Below are positions 16,340 to 25,361 of a stretch of DNA of 44,613 nt, piece by piece; positions within the stretch are counted from its first letter, which is position 1, and each line of letters begins with the position of its first letter. Source of the stretch: Marivirga sp. ANT-B6. GTDB lineage: Bacteria; Bacteroidota; Bacteroidia; Cytophagales; Cyclobacteriaceae. The DNA is taken from assembly GCA_001683905.1 (NCBI GenBank), contig LXQK01000255.1:6140-50752 (forward strand). The letters run 5' to 3'. Position numbers and translations under genes: made by a program. Below the pieces are notes generated by a model, which saw only the letters and a program-made list of their open reading frames with translations, had not been told where the DNA came from and made no database searches.

Positions 16340-18734
16340 ATTTCAGCTCTAATACAGTCACCCCTGCGCCTCCCCGATCGGCATGTTCGTCTTTGGCTGA
16401 CTTGATATTCTTATAATGAACCAGCTGCTCCCTGACGATTTTTTTCAAAATCCCATCCCCCTTACCATGAATGATCCGCAGTTCAGGCACGCCTAACATC
16501 AAAGCGTGATCCATAAACTCCTGTAACTTGGACAGTACTTCCTCCCCCCGATTTCCTCGGATATCCAAATTAGGGCTGAAGTTCATCATCTTGGTATTGA
16601 TGTTCAAACCACCCATGGGGGCATAAGCCGCAGATTCAGGCATTGCTCTCTTAAACTCTTTCCGGGTAATCTTCTCCAACCTATCTACCTTAACGTGCGA
16701 TTTTAATTCACCAATTCGAATTTCCGCGCTTTTACCCTTCAATGATATCACTTCTCCCAATGCCCCCTTCCCTTTTATTCGAACCAGATCGCCTTCATTA
16801 ATTTCTCCACCCTCTACCGTTATCACATCCGGCTGTTCTACTGCTTCTACGATTAGAGACTCTTTAAAAGCATTCAATTCGCTCCGTACTTCCTTGGTGG
16901 TCTCCTTCTCAGCGCCTGCTTCTTTAATATTCCTTATGGTAGTTTCTATCTTCTGGTTAGCATCCTGAAGCAGCTTACCTGCCTCTCGCTTGGCATCGTT
17001 AATCAGGTTTTTTTTATTCGTTTCAAGATAGGTTTTTAGATCCTGGTATTCTTTCAGGTTCCGCTGCAGTTGTATCTCTTTGTTGGAAAGAAGCTGCATC
17101 TTATCCTGATAACTCTTTTTCTCTATCTCAAGGTCTGCAAGCATTTGATCAAATTGCACCTGCTTATAGCCTATTTTTGACCTTACACGGTTCAGTACCG
17201 GATCAGGCAAACCTATCTTTCGGGCAATTTCCAATGCAAATGAACTTCCCGGCTTTCCTATCTCCAACTGGTACAAAGGATTTAATTCGGCGACATCATA
17301 GCGCATTGCTCCATTAATAACACCGGGAGTTAGCTCAGCAAACTTTTTTAGGTTGGCATAATGGGTGGTAATGACGGCAAAAATCTTCTTCCTGTTTAGC
17401 TCTTCCAGTATCGACTCTGCGATAGCTCCCCCAATATGAGGCTCCGTGCCAGTACCAAATTCATCTATCAATATCAGTGTTTTGCTATTAGAAAAGGATA
17501 TAAAATGCCGCATATTCTGGAGGTGAGAACTATAGGTACTCAGGTCATTTTCTATCGACTGGTCATCCCCTATGTCGATAAACAACTTTTTAAAAATACC
17601 AGCTTTACTGTGTTCGTCAACGGGTATTAAAAGGCCGCATTGCAGCATATACTGCAACAGTCCCACTGTTTTTAAACAAACAGATTTACCTCCTGCATTT
17701 GGCCCGGAAATGATCAGAATCCGCGCCTCCTGCGTAAGCTTTATATCCAAGGGCACCACCTTCTTATCTTGCTGCTGAAAAGACAAAAGCAATAAAGGAT
17801 GCCTGGCACCGTACCAATCGAGAACGGCTTCCTCCTGAAGTTCGGGCATACCTGCCTCAATCTGTAACGCAAAGCGAGCTTTGGCCCTGATGAAATCGAT
17901 GAGGCCCAAAAAAACAACTGCCTTTTTCAAGGCAGGAACTTCGGGCCTCACCTGGTCCGTCAATTGTTTCAAAATGCGTATAATCTCTCTTCTTTCCTGA
18001 TATTCAAGATCGCGTATGGCATTGTTGATCTCCAGAACCTCTGCCGGTTCCATAAATACGGTTTGGCCAGAGGCTGACTCATCATGAATAAAGCCTTTAA
18101 TATGGCGTTTGTGTTCCGCATTGACAGGAATCACCATCCGGCCACCACGTACGGTCAAAGAGACATCATCGTTGGTATACCCATTACTTTTGGCCTGCCG
18201 CAAAATCTGGTCAAGTACTTTTCGCAACCTGATCTCTTCGCTTTGAATGTTTTTTCTAATAGATGATAGTTCAGGACTCGCATTATTCTTAATCTTACCT
18301 TTTTCATCAATTTTTGCCTCTATCAGCGACAATAATCGATTGTCGGCTTGCACACCACCAGCAAGCTCCGTCAGTAAAGGGTATAGCAGCCTTTTTTCTT
18401 CGCCTTTAAAAAATAAGATGCATTTGAATAAGGTAATCAGCGAGGCCTTTAAGTCGTAAAACTCCTCTTCAGAAAGGAAAGCGCCTTCAATCCGAGCCTT
18501 ATACAAGTGAGGATTGATATCTATAAAACCTGCAATGGGAAAAGATTCACCCGCCTGAAGAATTTTCCTAAATTCTTCAGCCTGCTTTGCCATCTTCTGG
18601 ATTTGAGCAAAATCGCTCGAAAAATTAATTTTATCGACAAAAGAAATACCCAAAGAGCTTACGCACGCTTCTTTAAGCAAGGATCTTATTTTATCGAAGC
18701 CAATTTTTTCTTCGAGATTAGTAGGATAAAGCAT
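16338..18734 (-). CDS. mutS2: Endonuclease/ribosome-rescue ATPase MutS2
   Basis: This 798-residue protein has the MutS2 layout: helical core and clamp at about 1-310, a MutS ATPase with Walker A SGPNAGGKS at 343-351 and Walker B region LILIDEFGTGTEP, a coiled coil at about 510-620, a KOW-like segment near 650-690, and a C-terminal Smr nuclease domain (LDIRGNRGEEV and IIHGKGDGIL). MutS2 lacks the mismatch-recognition domain; it is linked to suppression of recombination and, in Bacillus, to splitting collided ribosomes. Length matches the family. It is transcribed toward the shared terminator. The DUF4296 gene lies upstream on the same strand with a 49-base gap. Confidence 0.95.
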   Translation of the reverse strand: MLYPTNLEEKIGFDKIRSLLKEACVSSLGISFVDKINFSSDFAQIQKMAKQAEEFRKILQAGESFPIAGFIDINPHLYKARIEGAFLSEEEFYDLKASLITLFKCILFFKGEEKRLLYPLLTELAGGVQADNRLLSLIEAKIDEKGKIKNNASPELSSIRKNIQSEEIRLRKVLDQILRQAKSNGYTNDDVSLTVRGGRMVIPVNAEHKRHIKGFIHDESASGQTVFMEPAEVLEINNAIRDLEYQERREIIRILKQLTDQVRPEVPALKKAVVFLGLIDFIRAKARFALQIEAGMPELQEEAVLDWYGARHPLLLLSFQQQDKKVVPLDIKLTQEARILIISGPNAGGKSVCLKTVGLLQYMLQCGLLIPVDEHSKAGIFKKLFIDIGDDQSIENDLSTYSSHLQNMRHFISFSNSKTLILIDEFGTGTEPHIGGAIAESILEELNRKKIFAVITTHYANLKKFAELTPGVINGAMRYDVAELNPLYQLEIGKPGSSFALEIARKIGLPDPVLNRVRSKIGYKQVQFDQMLADLEIEKKSYQDKMQLLSNKEIQLQRNLKEYQDLKTYLETNKKNLINDAKREAGKLLQDANQKIETTIRNIKEAGAEKETTKEVRSELNAFKESLIVEAVEQPDVITVEGGEINEGDLVRIKGKGALGEVISLKGKSAEIRIGELKSHVKVDRLEKITRKEFKRAMPESAAYAPMGGLNINTKMMNFSPNLDIRGNRGEEVLSKLQEFMDHALMLGVPELRIIHGKGDGILKKIVREQLVHYKNIKSAKDEHADRGGAGVTVLELK

Positions 18735-18783
18735 AGTTTATAACCGCTATACTGCGGCGGATAAGAAACGGTGGTAAAGGTGC

Positions 18784-19134
18784 TTATTCAAGGTTTATCA
18801 ATTTGTCTTTCAGGCTCAGGCTGTCTACGACTGCACCGTATATTTCATCGAAATCCTTCACCTGCGATAAATAATAAGTGTAGCTATCAAGATACGTTGA
18901 CTCCTCTACCTGGTGTTTCTCATATATTTCCTTTTCAAAATTCTGAAATATAAATCGTGCAGAATCTCTGTTTATGCCCAAGGTATTTACATGCGATTCG
19001 GCAAGGTGCATATCCAGTAGAATATTTATCATTTTTTCTTTAGACAATATATCCTTCGGGGGGCGATCAGCGTTGTTACAAGCAGCAATGCCCAGGAAAT
19101 TTAATGCCACCAATATTAAAAAAAGTCTTTTCAC
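18784..19134 (-). CDS. DUF4296 lipoprotein
   Basis: The 116-residue product begins at GTG (19134), with a short signal and lipobox GIAAC giving Cys19. The mature part, with PKDILSKEKMINILLDMHLAES, matches the DUF4296 family of small helical Bacteroidota lipoproteins; the remainder holds a charged helical region and a Tyr-rich segment TYLDSYTYYLSQ. The GTG is chosen because it places the signal peptide correctly and no in-frame ATG precedes it nearby. Function is unknown. It is probably cotranscribed with mutS2 downstream. Confidence 0.8.
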   Translation of the reverse strand: MKRLFLILVALNFLGIAACNNADRPPKDILSKEKMINILLDMHLAESHVNTLGINRDSARFIFQNFEKEIYEKHQVEESTYLDSYTYYLSQVKDFDEIYGAVVDSLSLKDKLINLE

Positions 19135-19270
19135 GGGTGAAAATTACTTAAATATGTTCTAATTTTAAAGGTCTTAACAATTTGTATACCTTTAAATGTT
19201 ACAAATTACAGATTAGTTCATTTTTAGCTGCTCAACCAGCTACGGTAGACAGTCAACTTAAATAAATGCT

Positions 19271-20149
19271 ATGAGGGAGCTCATCAAAAAGCTTCGAAAG
19301 TATCAGATTCAAATTAGAAAGGCAATAACCTCCCAAATGCAGGGAGACTTCCATTCCATCTTTAAAGGATCAGGATTGGAATTTGATGATGTGCGTTCTT
19401 ACCAGTATGGCGACGACATCAGGACCATTGATTGGAGTGTTTCTGCCAAGGGCCATGGCACCTTTGTGAAGACCTTTAAGGAGGAAAAAGAGCAAACTGT
19501 TTTCTTTCTTATGGACGTAAGTGCTTCGCAAGAGATAGGTAAGCCAGGACAACAAAAAGTAGATGTCGGCAAAGAAATATGTGGCGTACTTGCACTTTCT
19601 GCTATCAATGAAGGCAGCCAAGTTGGGCTGTTGTGCTTTTCTGACCAAAAAGAGAAATATTTAAAACCCGGTAAAGGCGAGAAACATGCGTACTTGCTTA
19701 TTTCAGAATTGGTAAACCTGAACCCTTCATCGTTGCAAACCGATCTCGCCAAAAGTATTCTGTACACGCTGAATATGTTGAAGAAAAAGAGCGTTATCGT
19801 ATTGTTGTCGGATTTTATTGATGAAGGATATGAGCATAATTTAAAGGCGCTGGCAAAAAAACATGACCTGGTCGTCATCCACCTTTCAGATAAAAGAGAA
19901 TCACAATTGCCAGGTTTAGGCATTATCCCGCTTCTGGATAAAGAAACCAACAGGACCATCTGGGTGAATACTTCATCCTCGGAGTTTAAGAAAAAATATG
20001 CACAGCAATTCAGTGGGTATCAAAATACGCTGGAACAGGTATGTAGGAAATATCAGGCCAACTATCTTCGTGTAGATACTGGCGAAGACTATGTACCGCA
20101 TTTGCTCAAGCTTTTCAGGGTAAGAAACAAAACGAAAAAAAGTGCATAA
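19271..20149 (+). CDS. DUF58 protein, first gene of Bat-type operon
   Basis: This 292-residue soluble protein has the DUF58 signature GDFHSIFKGSGLEFDDVRSY near 25-44 followed by YGDDIRTIDW. A von Willebrand A-like fold follows with a MIDAS-like DVSAS (Asp82, Ser84, Ser86) and a strand KSVIVLLSDFID. DUF58 proteins usually sit beside MoxR AAA ATPases and VWA proteins in bat (Bacteroides aerotolerance) operons and are thought to work with them in the envelope or in chaperone-like complexes. Here no MoxR gene precedes it, so the operon either starts at this gene or its MoxR partner is elsewhere. Its stop overlaps the next start by eight bases. Confidence 0.88.
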   Translation: MRELIKKLRKYQIQIRKAITSQMQGDFHSIFKGSGLEFDDVRSYQYGDDIRTIDWSVSAKGHGTFVKTFKEEKEQTVFFLMDVSASQEIGKPGQQKVDVGKEICGVLALSAINEGSQVGLLCFSDQKEKYLKPGKGEKHAYLLISELVNLNPSSLQTDLAKSILYTLNMLKKKSVIVLLSDFIDEGYEHNLKALAKKHDLVVIHLSDKRESQLPGLGIIPLLDKETNRTIWVNTSSSEFKKKYAQQFSGYQNTLEQVCRKYQANYLRVDTGEDYVPHLLKLFRVRNKTKKSA

Positions 20150-21020
20150 GAAATTTCTATTGCTCATTGTGTTATCTTTTCTTCTACTCTCGTTATGTTC
20201 AGCCCAAAATGTGGCGCCCAAAGGCAATTTCTTGGTCGATAGTTTAAAAATTGGTGAAAATATTCCTTATGCCCTCTCGTTGCAATACCCGAAAGGAATG
20301 CACGTGGTATTCCCAGATTCTACCTATGATTTTAGCCCATTCGAGTATGTCCGAAGAGCGTATTTTACTACTCGTTCCGATACAACCTATAGCTTTGACA
20401 GCACTATTTACTACCTTACTACCTTCGAAATTGATACCATACAGCGCTTGTCACTTCCTGTATTTATAATCAAAGATGGGGACAGCATACCGATCAGTAC
20501 CGCTGAGGATTCTGTTTTTTTGATAGAACTGGTGCCAGTGGTTTCTGATACCCTAGCTTTAAAAGAGGATACAAAATATAGAAAAGTAAACCTGGCCGTT
20601 AATTACCCTTTGCTTACGGCCATTCTCGTCGCTCTACTAGTCATTGCAGTCATCCTAATAATCATTTTTGGCAAGCAGATTCAGCAGAAAATTACAATTT
20701 ACCGGCTTAGGCGCGCTCATAAAAGATTTCTGGTAAAGTATGAGAAACTGATGGCTGAATACAAGGAAAAACCTGAAAAGCTGTTATTATTCTGGAAAGA
20801 CTACCTTGAGGACATCGAAAAAAAACCTTATACAAAATATACCACCAAAGAAATTATTGCCAATCACCAGAATGGCACCCTGGAAACAAGTTTGAAATCT
20901 ATCGACCGCGTCATTTATAGCGAGCGATACACTGAAGACCTGAAAGAAAATTTTATGTTTTTATTGGACTTTGCTACCAGTGCATATGAAGAGAAAATAA
21001 AGAAGGTAATGCATGATTAG
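20142..21020 (+). CDS. BatD-like single-pass membrane protein
   Basis: The 292-residue protein starts at a GTG overlapping the DUF58 stop. It has a signal peptide (to about residue 22, ending SLCSAQ), a beta-rich periplasmic domain to about 150, one transmembrane helix near 155-177 (LLTAILVALLVIAVILIIIF) and a basic, helical cytoplasmic tail. This shape and position between DUF58 and a VWA gene match the BatD-like or DUF4381-like partner found in bat operons. Sequence alone does not prove the family. The C-terminus overlaps the next gene by eight bases, which suggests coupled translation. Confidence 0.65.
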   Translation: MHKKFLLLIVLSFLLLSLCSAQNVAPKGNFLVDSLKIGENIPYALSLQYPKGMHVVFPDSTYDFSPFEYVRRAYFTTRSDTTYSFDSTIYYLTTFEIDTIQRLSLPVFIIKDGDSIPISTAEDSVFLIELVPVVSDTLALKEDTKYRKVNLAVNYPLLTAILVALLVIAVILIIIFGKQIQQKITIYRLRRAHKRFLVKYEKLMAEYKEKPEKLLLFWKDYLEDIEKKPYTKYTTKEIIANHQNGTLETSLKSIDRVIYSERYTEDLKENFMFLLDFATSAYEEKIKKVMHD

Positions 21021-22065
21021 AGAGACAGACGGCACCTGGAGTTGGCTTACATTAGAGTGGTTCTATCCCTCAACTTTTTTAAATCTTTCCTGGGAATACC
21101 CGAACATGCTTTATCTGCTGGCGCTGATTCCTGCTATCTATCTCATCAGATGGATACTTAGCTTTCGTATGCGGCAGAAGATGGCTGTCGCCATGCAAAA
21201 GAAGGAGGTGCAGTGGCGTTGGGAAACCTTGCTACGCTTTATTCCTGATGTCTTCATGACCCTCGCATTTGCCTTTATTATTATCGCATTGGCCAGGCCA
21301 CAGGTAAACAACGAAAAGGTAGATCAATGGAGCGAAGGGATAGATATCATGTTGGTGATCGATATTTCTACATCCATGCAACTGGAAGACTTTCAGCCTA
21401 ACCGCCTGGAGGCTGCCAAGGACGTGGCCCGCAATTTCATTAGTCGTAGGATGCATGACCGGATTGGCATTGTGATTTTCGCCGGCGATGCCTATTCATT
21501 ATCTCCGCTAACCACAGATTATAACCTACTTTATACCTATATCAATGAAATAGTATTTAATATGATAGAAAACCAGGGTACGGCCATCGGCAGTGCTTTG
21601 GCTGTTGCTACCAATAGGATGCGAGAAACTGAATCGACATCCAAAGTATTGATTCTTTTGAGTGATGGTGATAACACGGCTGGCAATATAGACCCCATCA
21701 CAGCAGCCCGTTTGGCACATTCCTATGACATTAAAATTTATTCTATTGCTATAGGAAAGGAGGGACAAGTGCCGTTTGGTAAAGATTTCTTTGGGCGACC
21801 AAAATATGTGGAAAACTCCCTTGATGAAACTACTTTAAGAAAAATAGCTGACATTGGAGAAGGAGAGTTCTTTAGAGCCTCTGACAATGAGGCGCTGGAA
21901 GCGGTGATGCGCAGAATTGATACCTATGAAAAAGCCGAAATAAAAGAAACACGCTTCAAAAATACGACTGATTACTATAGGATGTACCTGTCCTGGGCTA
22001 TTGTTTTCTTTTTGATATGGCTGCTCACAAAATCTACGTACGTCAGTAATATTCTACAGGATTAA
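21013..22065 (+). CDS. batA: BatA-like VWA-domain membrane protein
   Basis: The 350-residue protein has two N-terminal membrane helices (about 33-50 and 77-94), a von Willebrand A domain (about 110-300) and a C-terminal helix (about 325-342). The metal-ion-dependent adhesion site is complete in outline: DISTS at 117-121 followed by a Thr in TTDYNL or NQGTAIGSAL and Asp in LLSDGDN. This is the BatA pattern, named from aerotolerance genes of Bacteroides. It is the third gene of a run of overlapping genes and would present its VWA domain next to the periplasmic domain of the BatD-like protein. No BatB or BatC homologue follows; the operon ends at a converging gene. Confidence 0.87.
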   Translation: MIRETDGTWSWLTLEWFYPSTFLNLSWEYPNMLYLLALIPAIYLIRWILSFRMRQKMAVAMQKKEVQWRWETLLRFIPDVFMTLAFAFIIIALARPQVNNEKVDQWSEGIDIMLVIDISTSMQLEDFQPNRLEAAKDVARNFISRRMHDRIGIVIFAGDAYSLSPLTTDYNLLYTYINEIVFNMIENQGTAIGSALAVATNRMRETESTSKVLILLSDGDNTAGNIDPITAARLAHSYDIKIYSIAIGKEGQVPFGKDFFGRPKYVENSLDETTLRKIADIGEGEFFRASDNEALEAVMRRIDTYEKAEIKETRFKNTTDYYRMYLSWAIVFFLIWLLTKSTYVSNILQD

Positions 22066-22652
22066 AATCTGAAGACATAACCGATACCGTCCCCTGTAAA
22101 GCTAAGCCCCTGCATAATTTCCTGCAAGGTTGAGCCATTGGATTGATGTACCAGATACATGCCGATATCAAATATCAGCAAAAAACCGCCTTGCAGCAGC
22201 ACTGCATTGCCAAACCCCTTCAACCTATTTCCATTTTTTACCGAATTTTTACCAGCTTCCTTTAGGAACAGTCCGGTCATCACATAGGCAACATCAAGCC
22301 CTGCGTTGAGTAGGAGAATCTTCTGTATGGTATGGTGGGCATCAGCAATTTCATGCAAAGATCCGGGGGCATCGCCTTTCACAGCAGCATAATACCCATA
22401 CCCAGCAATGGCCAGGTTAACCACGTTCCAGTAAGTATTCATTTGATAAAAATACTTCTGCTGGCCTGAGGCACCAGGAAGCAGTAGTGAGTTTACTGCT
22501 ATATTTCCTACAGCCCATCCACCAAGTGTGATCATGCCTACCTTGTTGATCTGCTCATGGCTTACATAAAAATCATGTAACTTATCCTGCTGTGCGACCG
22601 CTACATGGCCCAGCACCATTAAAAAACAAATTAAACACAGGTATTTTAACAT
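22062..22652 (-). CDS. Conserved Bacteroidota membrane protein (DUF6992-like)
   Basis: The 196-residue protein has a cleavable-looking signal (VLGHVAVAQQ near residue 20) and three to four further hydrophobic segments (GMITLGGWAVGNIAVNSLLL, NVVNLAIAGYGYYAA, ILLLNAGLDVAYVMTGLFL, AVLLQGGFLLIFDIGMYL). I recall similar proteins in Bacteroidota filed as DUF6992, but cannot confirm it here. No catalytic motif is visible. The stop codon overlaps the batA stop by four bases in convergent orientation. Confidence 0.6.
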   Translation of the reverse strand: MLKYLCLICFLMVLGHVAVAQQDKLHDFYVSHEQINKVGMITLGGWAVGNIAVNSLLLPGASGQQKYFYQMNTYWNVVNLAIAGYGYYAAVKGDAPGSLHEIADAHHTIQKILLLNAGLDVAYVMTGLFLKEAGKNSVKNGNRLKGFGNAVLLQGGFLLIFDIGMYLVHQSNGSTLQEIMQGLSFTGDGIGYVFRF

Positions 22653-22720
22653 ATAATATATTATACCACGAAAAGGGAAAGCAACGCTTATTGATGAAAC
22701 TTACAAGGTTGTAAGCAGTT

Positions 22721-23236
22721 TTAAATAATAATCACGCCATCGGCGACAAAAGTATATTTTTCCTCCGGTGTACCAATAGCTTCTATTTCCTCGATCGACT
22801 TACCGGCGTCCTCAGCATAATGTCGTAATGTAGCCACATCTACCGATTCTTTTTTCAGTGTTCCATCAATAATTACTTTTTTACCATCGGTATCTTTAGG
22901 TACAAAAAACGCATAATCTTTAAAAGTTACCCGCATTTCATCATCATCACCAAGCTTCATGATCATCCAACAGCCTTTCATTTTACATACTTCTGCCACT
23001 TCCCCTGCTACTTTTACCCTCACTTCCTCCTGGTCTCCTAGTGTTGCTAGTAGTTCAGAAGAAGGTATTGCTCCTGTTGGATCGATCGCTTTGCCATAAT
23101 GCGAATAAGCGGAATCGGTGTTTGTCGCTTCCTCGTTATTATAGATACCAGATGCACTGGCACGATCGGCTTGTCTAGAACCACTACAGGCCATGGTAAT
23201 TAAGCATATACCCAAAGAGAAAATGAAGTTTTTCAT
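22721..23236 (-). CDS. DUF4920 lipoprotein
   Basis: The 171-residue protein starts with a lipoprotein signal (lipobox MACS, Cys17), then a low-complexity stretch to about residue 45 and a small OB-fold-like domain with the DUF4920 pattern: YGKAIDPTGAI, VAGEVAEVCKMKGCWMIM with two conserved cysteines, and RVTFKDYAFFVPKD. The two cysteines four residues apart could bind metal or a redox partner; this is inference. DUF4920 proteins are exported and of unknown function. It stands alone with 220 bases of non-coding sequence upstream. Confidence 0.8.
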   Translation of the reverse strand: MKNFIFSLGICLITMACSGSRQADRASASGIYNNEEATNTDSAYSHYGKAIDPTGAIPSSELLATLGDQEEVRVKVAGEVAEVCKMKGCWMIMKLGDDDEMRVTFKDYAFFVPKDTDGKKVIIDGTLKKESVDVATLRHYAEDAGKSIEEIEAIGTPEEKYTFVADGVIII

Positions 23237-23359
23237 GGTGAAGTAATTTAAGATTTGATATCTGTCTATTCATACGGTTATGATTAGGTAAAGATATTAA
23301 TTTTAATGAATGTTTCTATTCTATTTGAGTTCCCACGATCACCATATGCTTCAAAAAAA

Positions 23360-23443
23360 ATTGTGGAGGGCTCCTAAATGCATGTAACCCGAAGCGGTTA
23401 GGTAGTTATTTAAAGAACAGAAGTGCTACGCCAAGTGGCGTAG
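23360..23443. repeat. Three consecutive short hairpins in an intergenic region
   Basis: Between the DUF4920 and pentapeptide genes lie three inverted repeats: GGAG/CTCC near 23365-23374, TAACC (23385-23389) with GGTTA (23396-23400), and CTACGCC (23426-23432) with GGCGTAG (23437-23443) around a four-base loop. The last, read on the minus strand, lies 14 bases past the stop of the pentapeptide gene and is followed by a weak T-rich stretch, so it may be its terminator. Whether the group forms one RNA structure is unknown. Confidence 0.4.
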
Positions 23444-23456
23444 GTATAATATTAGA

Positions 23457-24281
23457 TTATTTAGCCACTAACCCAGGTATGGTAAGATGAATCTCTTTAA
23501 GTAATTCATCATCAAATTTAGCGAGATACAGGGTTTTTACTTTAGAAAGCTGCTCGATCGTCAACCCGACTGCATTGCGTAGATCAGCCTTGTAAAGATT
23601 GGCATTTTCAAAATTGGCGTCCGTCACATAGCTGCCATTAAAGTTGGCCTCCATTAAAAAAGCACCTTCAAAATCAGCCTTAATTAAAAAGGCCTTTTCC
23701 AGGTTGGCCTTGATCAGGCATGCATCTTTAAAATTGCTGCCGTTGGCATAAGCATTGGTTAATAAAGCCTGATTTAAATTACAATTTTCAAAGTTGGTTT
23801 GATTTAGGCGAACGTTGTCTAACTTAGATTGGATCAGATTGGCATTACTTAAATTAGCATTATTCATATTTGATCCTGTAAGCACAACGTAGTTCAAGTT
23901 AGTTTTTGCTAAATAACATTCTACCAGGTTTATCTCGTATATTTTATGGCGGTTCAGCCTCTTTATATTTCCGACTGTACGAAAAGCAGCTTCATTGGAC
24001 TCCCAAAGTCTAAAATCGTCAATTTCGTCTTTATAGGTCCTGATTCGTAGTCTTGTCTCCCCATTTCTATTCAGCCAAAATATAAGGATACCGATAACAG
24101 CAATGTCAAAAAGCATTCCGTGCGCTTCTGCAAGTACTTCACCAACAAACATATCATAGTTGTTTAAGTAGTATGGCATACTTAATCCAAGAACAAGACA
24201 AGTAAGCAAACATAAGACTATGAATGATGTAAGGATCGGATGTTCTGATATTTCCTTAAGTTTTTCTGCTATTTTCTGCAT
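23457..24281 (-). CDS. Pentapeptide-repeat membrane protein
   Basis: The 274-residue protein has two membrane helices near 17-38 and 52-70, a linker containing RLRIRTYKDEIDDFRLWES, and then about 25 pentapeptide repeats from roughly residue 120 to 250 following the A(N/D)LxN pattern (for example NLSNANLIQSKLDNVRLNQT). Such repeats fold into a right-handed quadrilateral beta-helix. Orientation of the helices suggests the repeat domain is cytoplasmic at the membrane. Pentapeptide proteins range from gyrase-protecting DNA mimics to structural scaffolds; the membrane anchor argues against a simple Qnr-type function. A promoter-like element lies 60 bases upstream. Confidence 0.85.
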   Translation of the reverse strand: MQKIAEKLKEISEHPILTSFIVLCLLTCLVLGLSMPYYLNNYDMFVGEVLAEAHGMLFDIAVIGILIFWLNRNGETRLRIRTYKDEIDDFRLWESNEAAFRTVGNIKRLNRHKIYEINLVECYLAKTNLNYVVLTGSNMNNANLSNANLIQSKLDNVRLNQTNFENCNLNQALLTNAYANGSNFKDACLIKANLEKAFLIKADFEGAFLMEANFNGSYVTDANFENANLYKADLRNAVGLTIEQLSKVKTLYLAKFDDELLKEIHLTIPGLVAK

Positions 24282-24341
24282 TAAATCTGTGTAGCGTTAA
24301 TCAATGTAGACCTGTTGTAGGTATATATACTTTGAACTATA

Positions 24342-24349
24342 CAAAGGTA
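24342..24349 (-). promoter_or_regulatory. Candidate promoter -7 element for pentapeptide gene
   Basis: The minus strand reads TACCTTTG, an exact TAnnTTTG match, 60 bases before the ATG. A short CTTTG/CAAAG dyad overlaps it. No clear -33 TTG is seen. Confidence 0.4.
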
Positions 24350-24416
24350 ATTGCAATGCCATAGAAAAACCTGTAAAAGTCCCGGTAGAAATTACACCAG
24401 GACAATCTGCGTTATT

Positions 24417-25358
24417 TCAACTAATATCCAGGCGCTGAATTTTTTCAAGGAGTGTCTGATTGATCTTAATGTACGATTCCTCAGTCCAACCTGCAACATG
24501 AGGTGTCATGATGGTTACAGGTGATTGCGTTAAAAAATCGAAAGAAATCTGTTGTTCGGGGTTCAAATTGTTGATTTTTTCGTTTTCTAACACATCCAAT
24601 GCGACGCCAATGATTTTTTCGGATTTTATAGATTCCACCAGACTAGATAGAGAGAGGATCTCTCCACGGGCGGTATTTATCATATATAGCGGCTTTTTAA
24701 AGCGCTTCAGATATGCGCTATCTACCAGGTTTCTGGTGTCATCGCTCAATGGAATATGAAAACTTACTACATCAGCTTGTTCAAATATTTCCTGCATCGA
24801 AGCTTCCCTAGCAAAAGCATCAGCATAGGCAATCTCGTACTTATCGTAGGCCATCACCTGGCAACCAAAGCCACTTAACCGTTGTGCAAAAGCCCTTCCC
24901 ATATGCCCATAACCAATGATGGCAACGTTCTTACCCTTGAGTTCTATTCCTCGATTTCCTTCCCTATCCCATATTCCTTTTCTTATCTGTTGGTCAGCCA
25001 GATTTATCTTGTGCAGCAAACTAAGGAGCATCCCTATACAATGTTCACCTACAGCATCACGGTTTCCTTCAGGTGCATTGAGGATCTGAATCCCTTTCCG
25101 GGTCGCAATTTCCAGGTCTATTAAATCGACGCCTGCACCCGCCCGACCGATAAACCTGAGTTGCGCACCAGCCTCCAGTACGGGGCCATCTATATTGAGT
25201 TTGCTTCTTACAATGATGCCAGTGTATTGAGAAAGCGTATCGATGACCTCCTGCCGGTTGATCTCTGGCCTATAATGTACCTCGAAGCCCACCTGCTCGA
25301 GCATGCCAATGATGCTGGGGTGCATTTTGTCTATGATCAGGCATCTTTTTTGGGCCAT
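24417..25358 (-). CDS. D-isomer 2-hydroxyacid dehydrogenase (phosphoglycerate dehydrogenase-like)
   Basis: The 313-residue enzyme has the D-2-hydroxyacid dehydrogenase fold: catalytic-domain segments at both ends and a central NAD-binding domain with GYGHMGRAFAQRL near 150. Catalytic residues are visible as Arg in INTARGE (near 235), Glu in ALDVLENEKI (near 263) and His in MTPHVAGWTEE (near 289). GRAGAGVDLIDLE is typical of the 3-phosphoglycerate dehydrogenase branch, but there is no C-terminal ACT domain, so serine feedback through ACT is absent. It begins three bases after the mgtE stop, so it is probably the third gene of the ksgA-mgtE operon. Exact substrate is unproven. Confidence 0.85.
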   Translation of the reverse strand: MAQKRCLIIDKMHPSIIGMLEQVGFEVHYRPEINRQEVIDTLSQYTGIIVRSKLNIDGPVLEAGAQLRFIGRAGAGVDLIDLEIATRKGIQILNAPEGNRDAVGEHCIGMLLSLLHKINLADQQIRKGIWDREGNRGIELKGKNVAIIGYGHMGRAFAQRLSGFGCQVMAYDKYEIAYADAFAREASMQEIFEQADVVSFHIPLSDDTRNLVDSAYLKRFKKPLYMINTARGEILSLSSLVESIKSEKIIGVALDVLENEKINNLNPEQQISFDFLTQSPVTIMTPHVAGWTEESYIKINQTLLEKIQRLDIS

Positions 25359-25361
25359 TGC

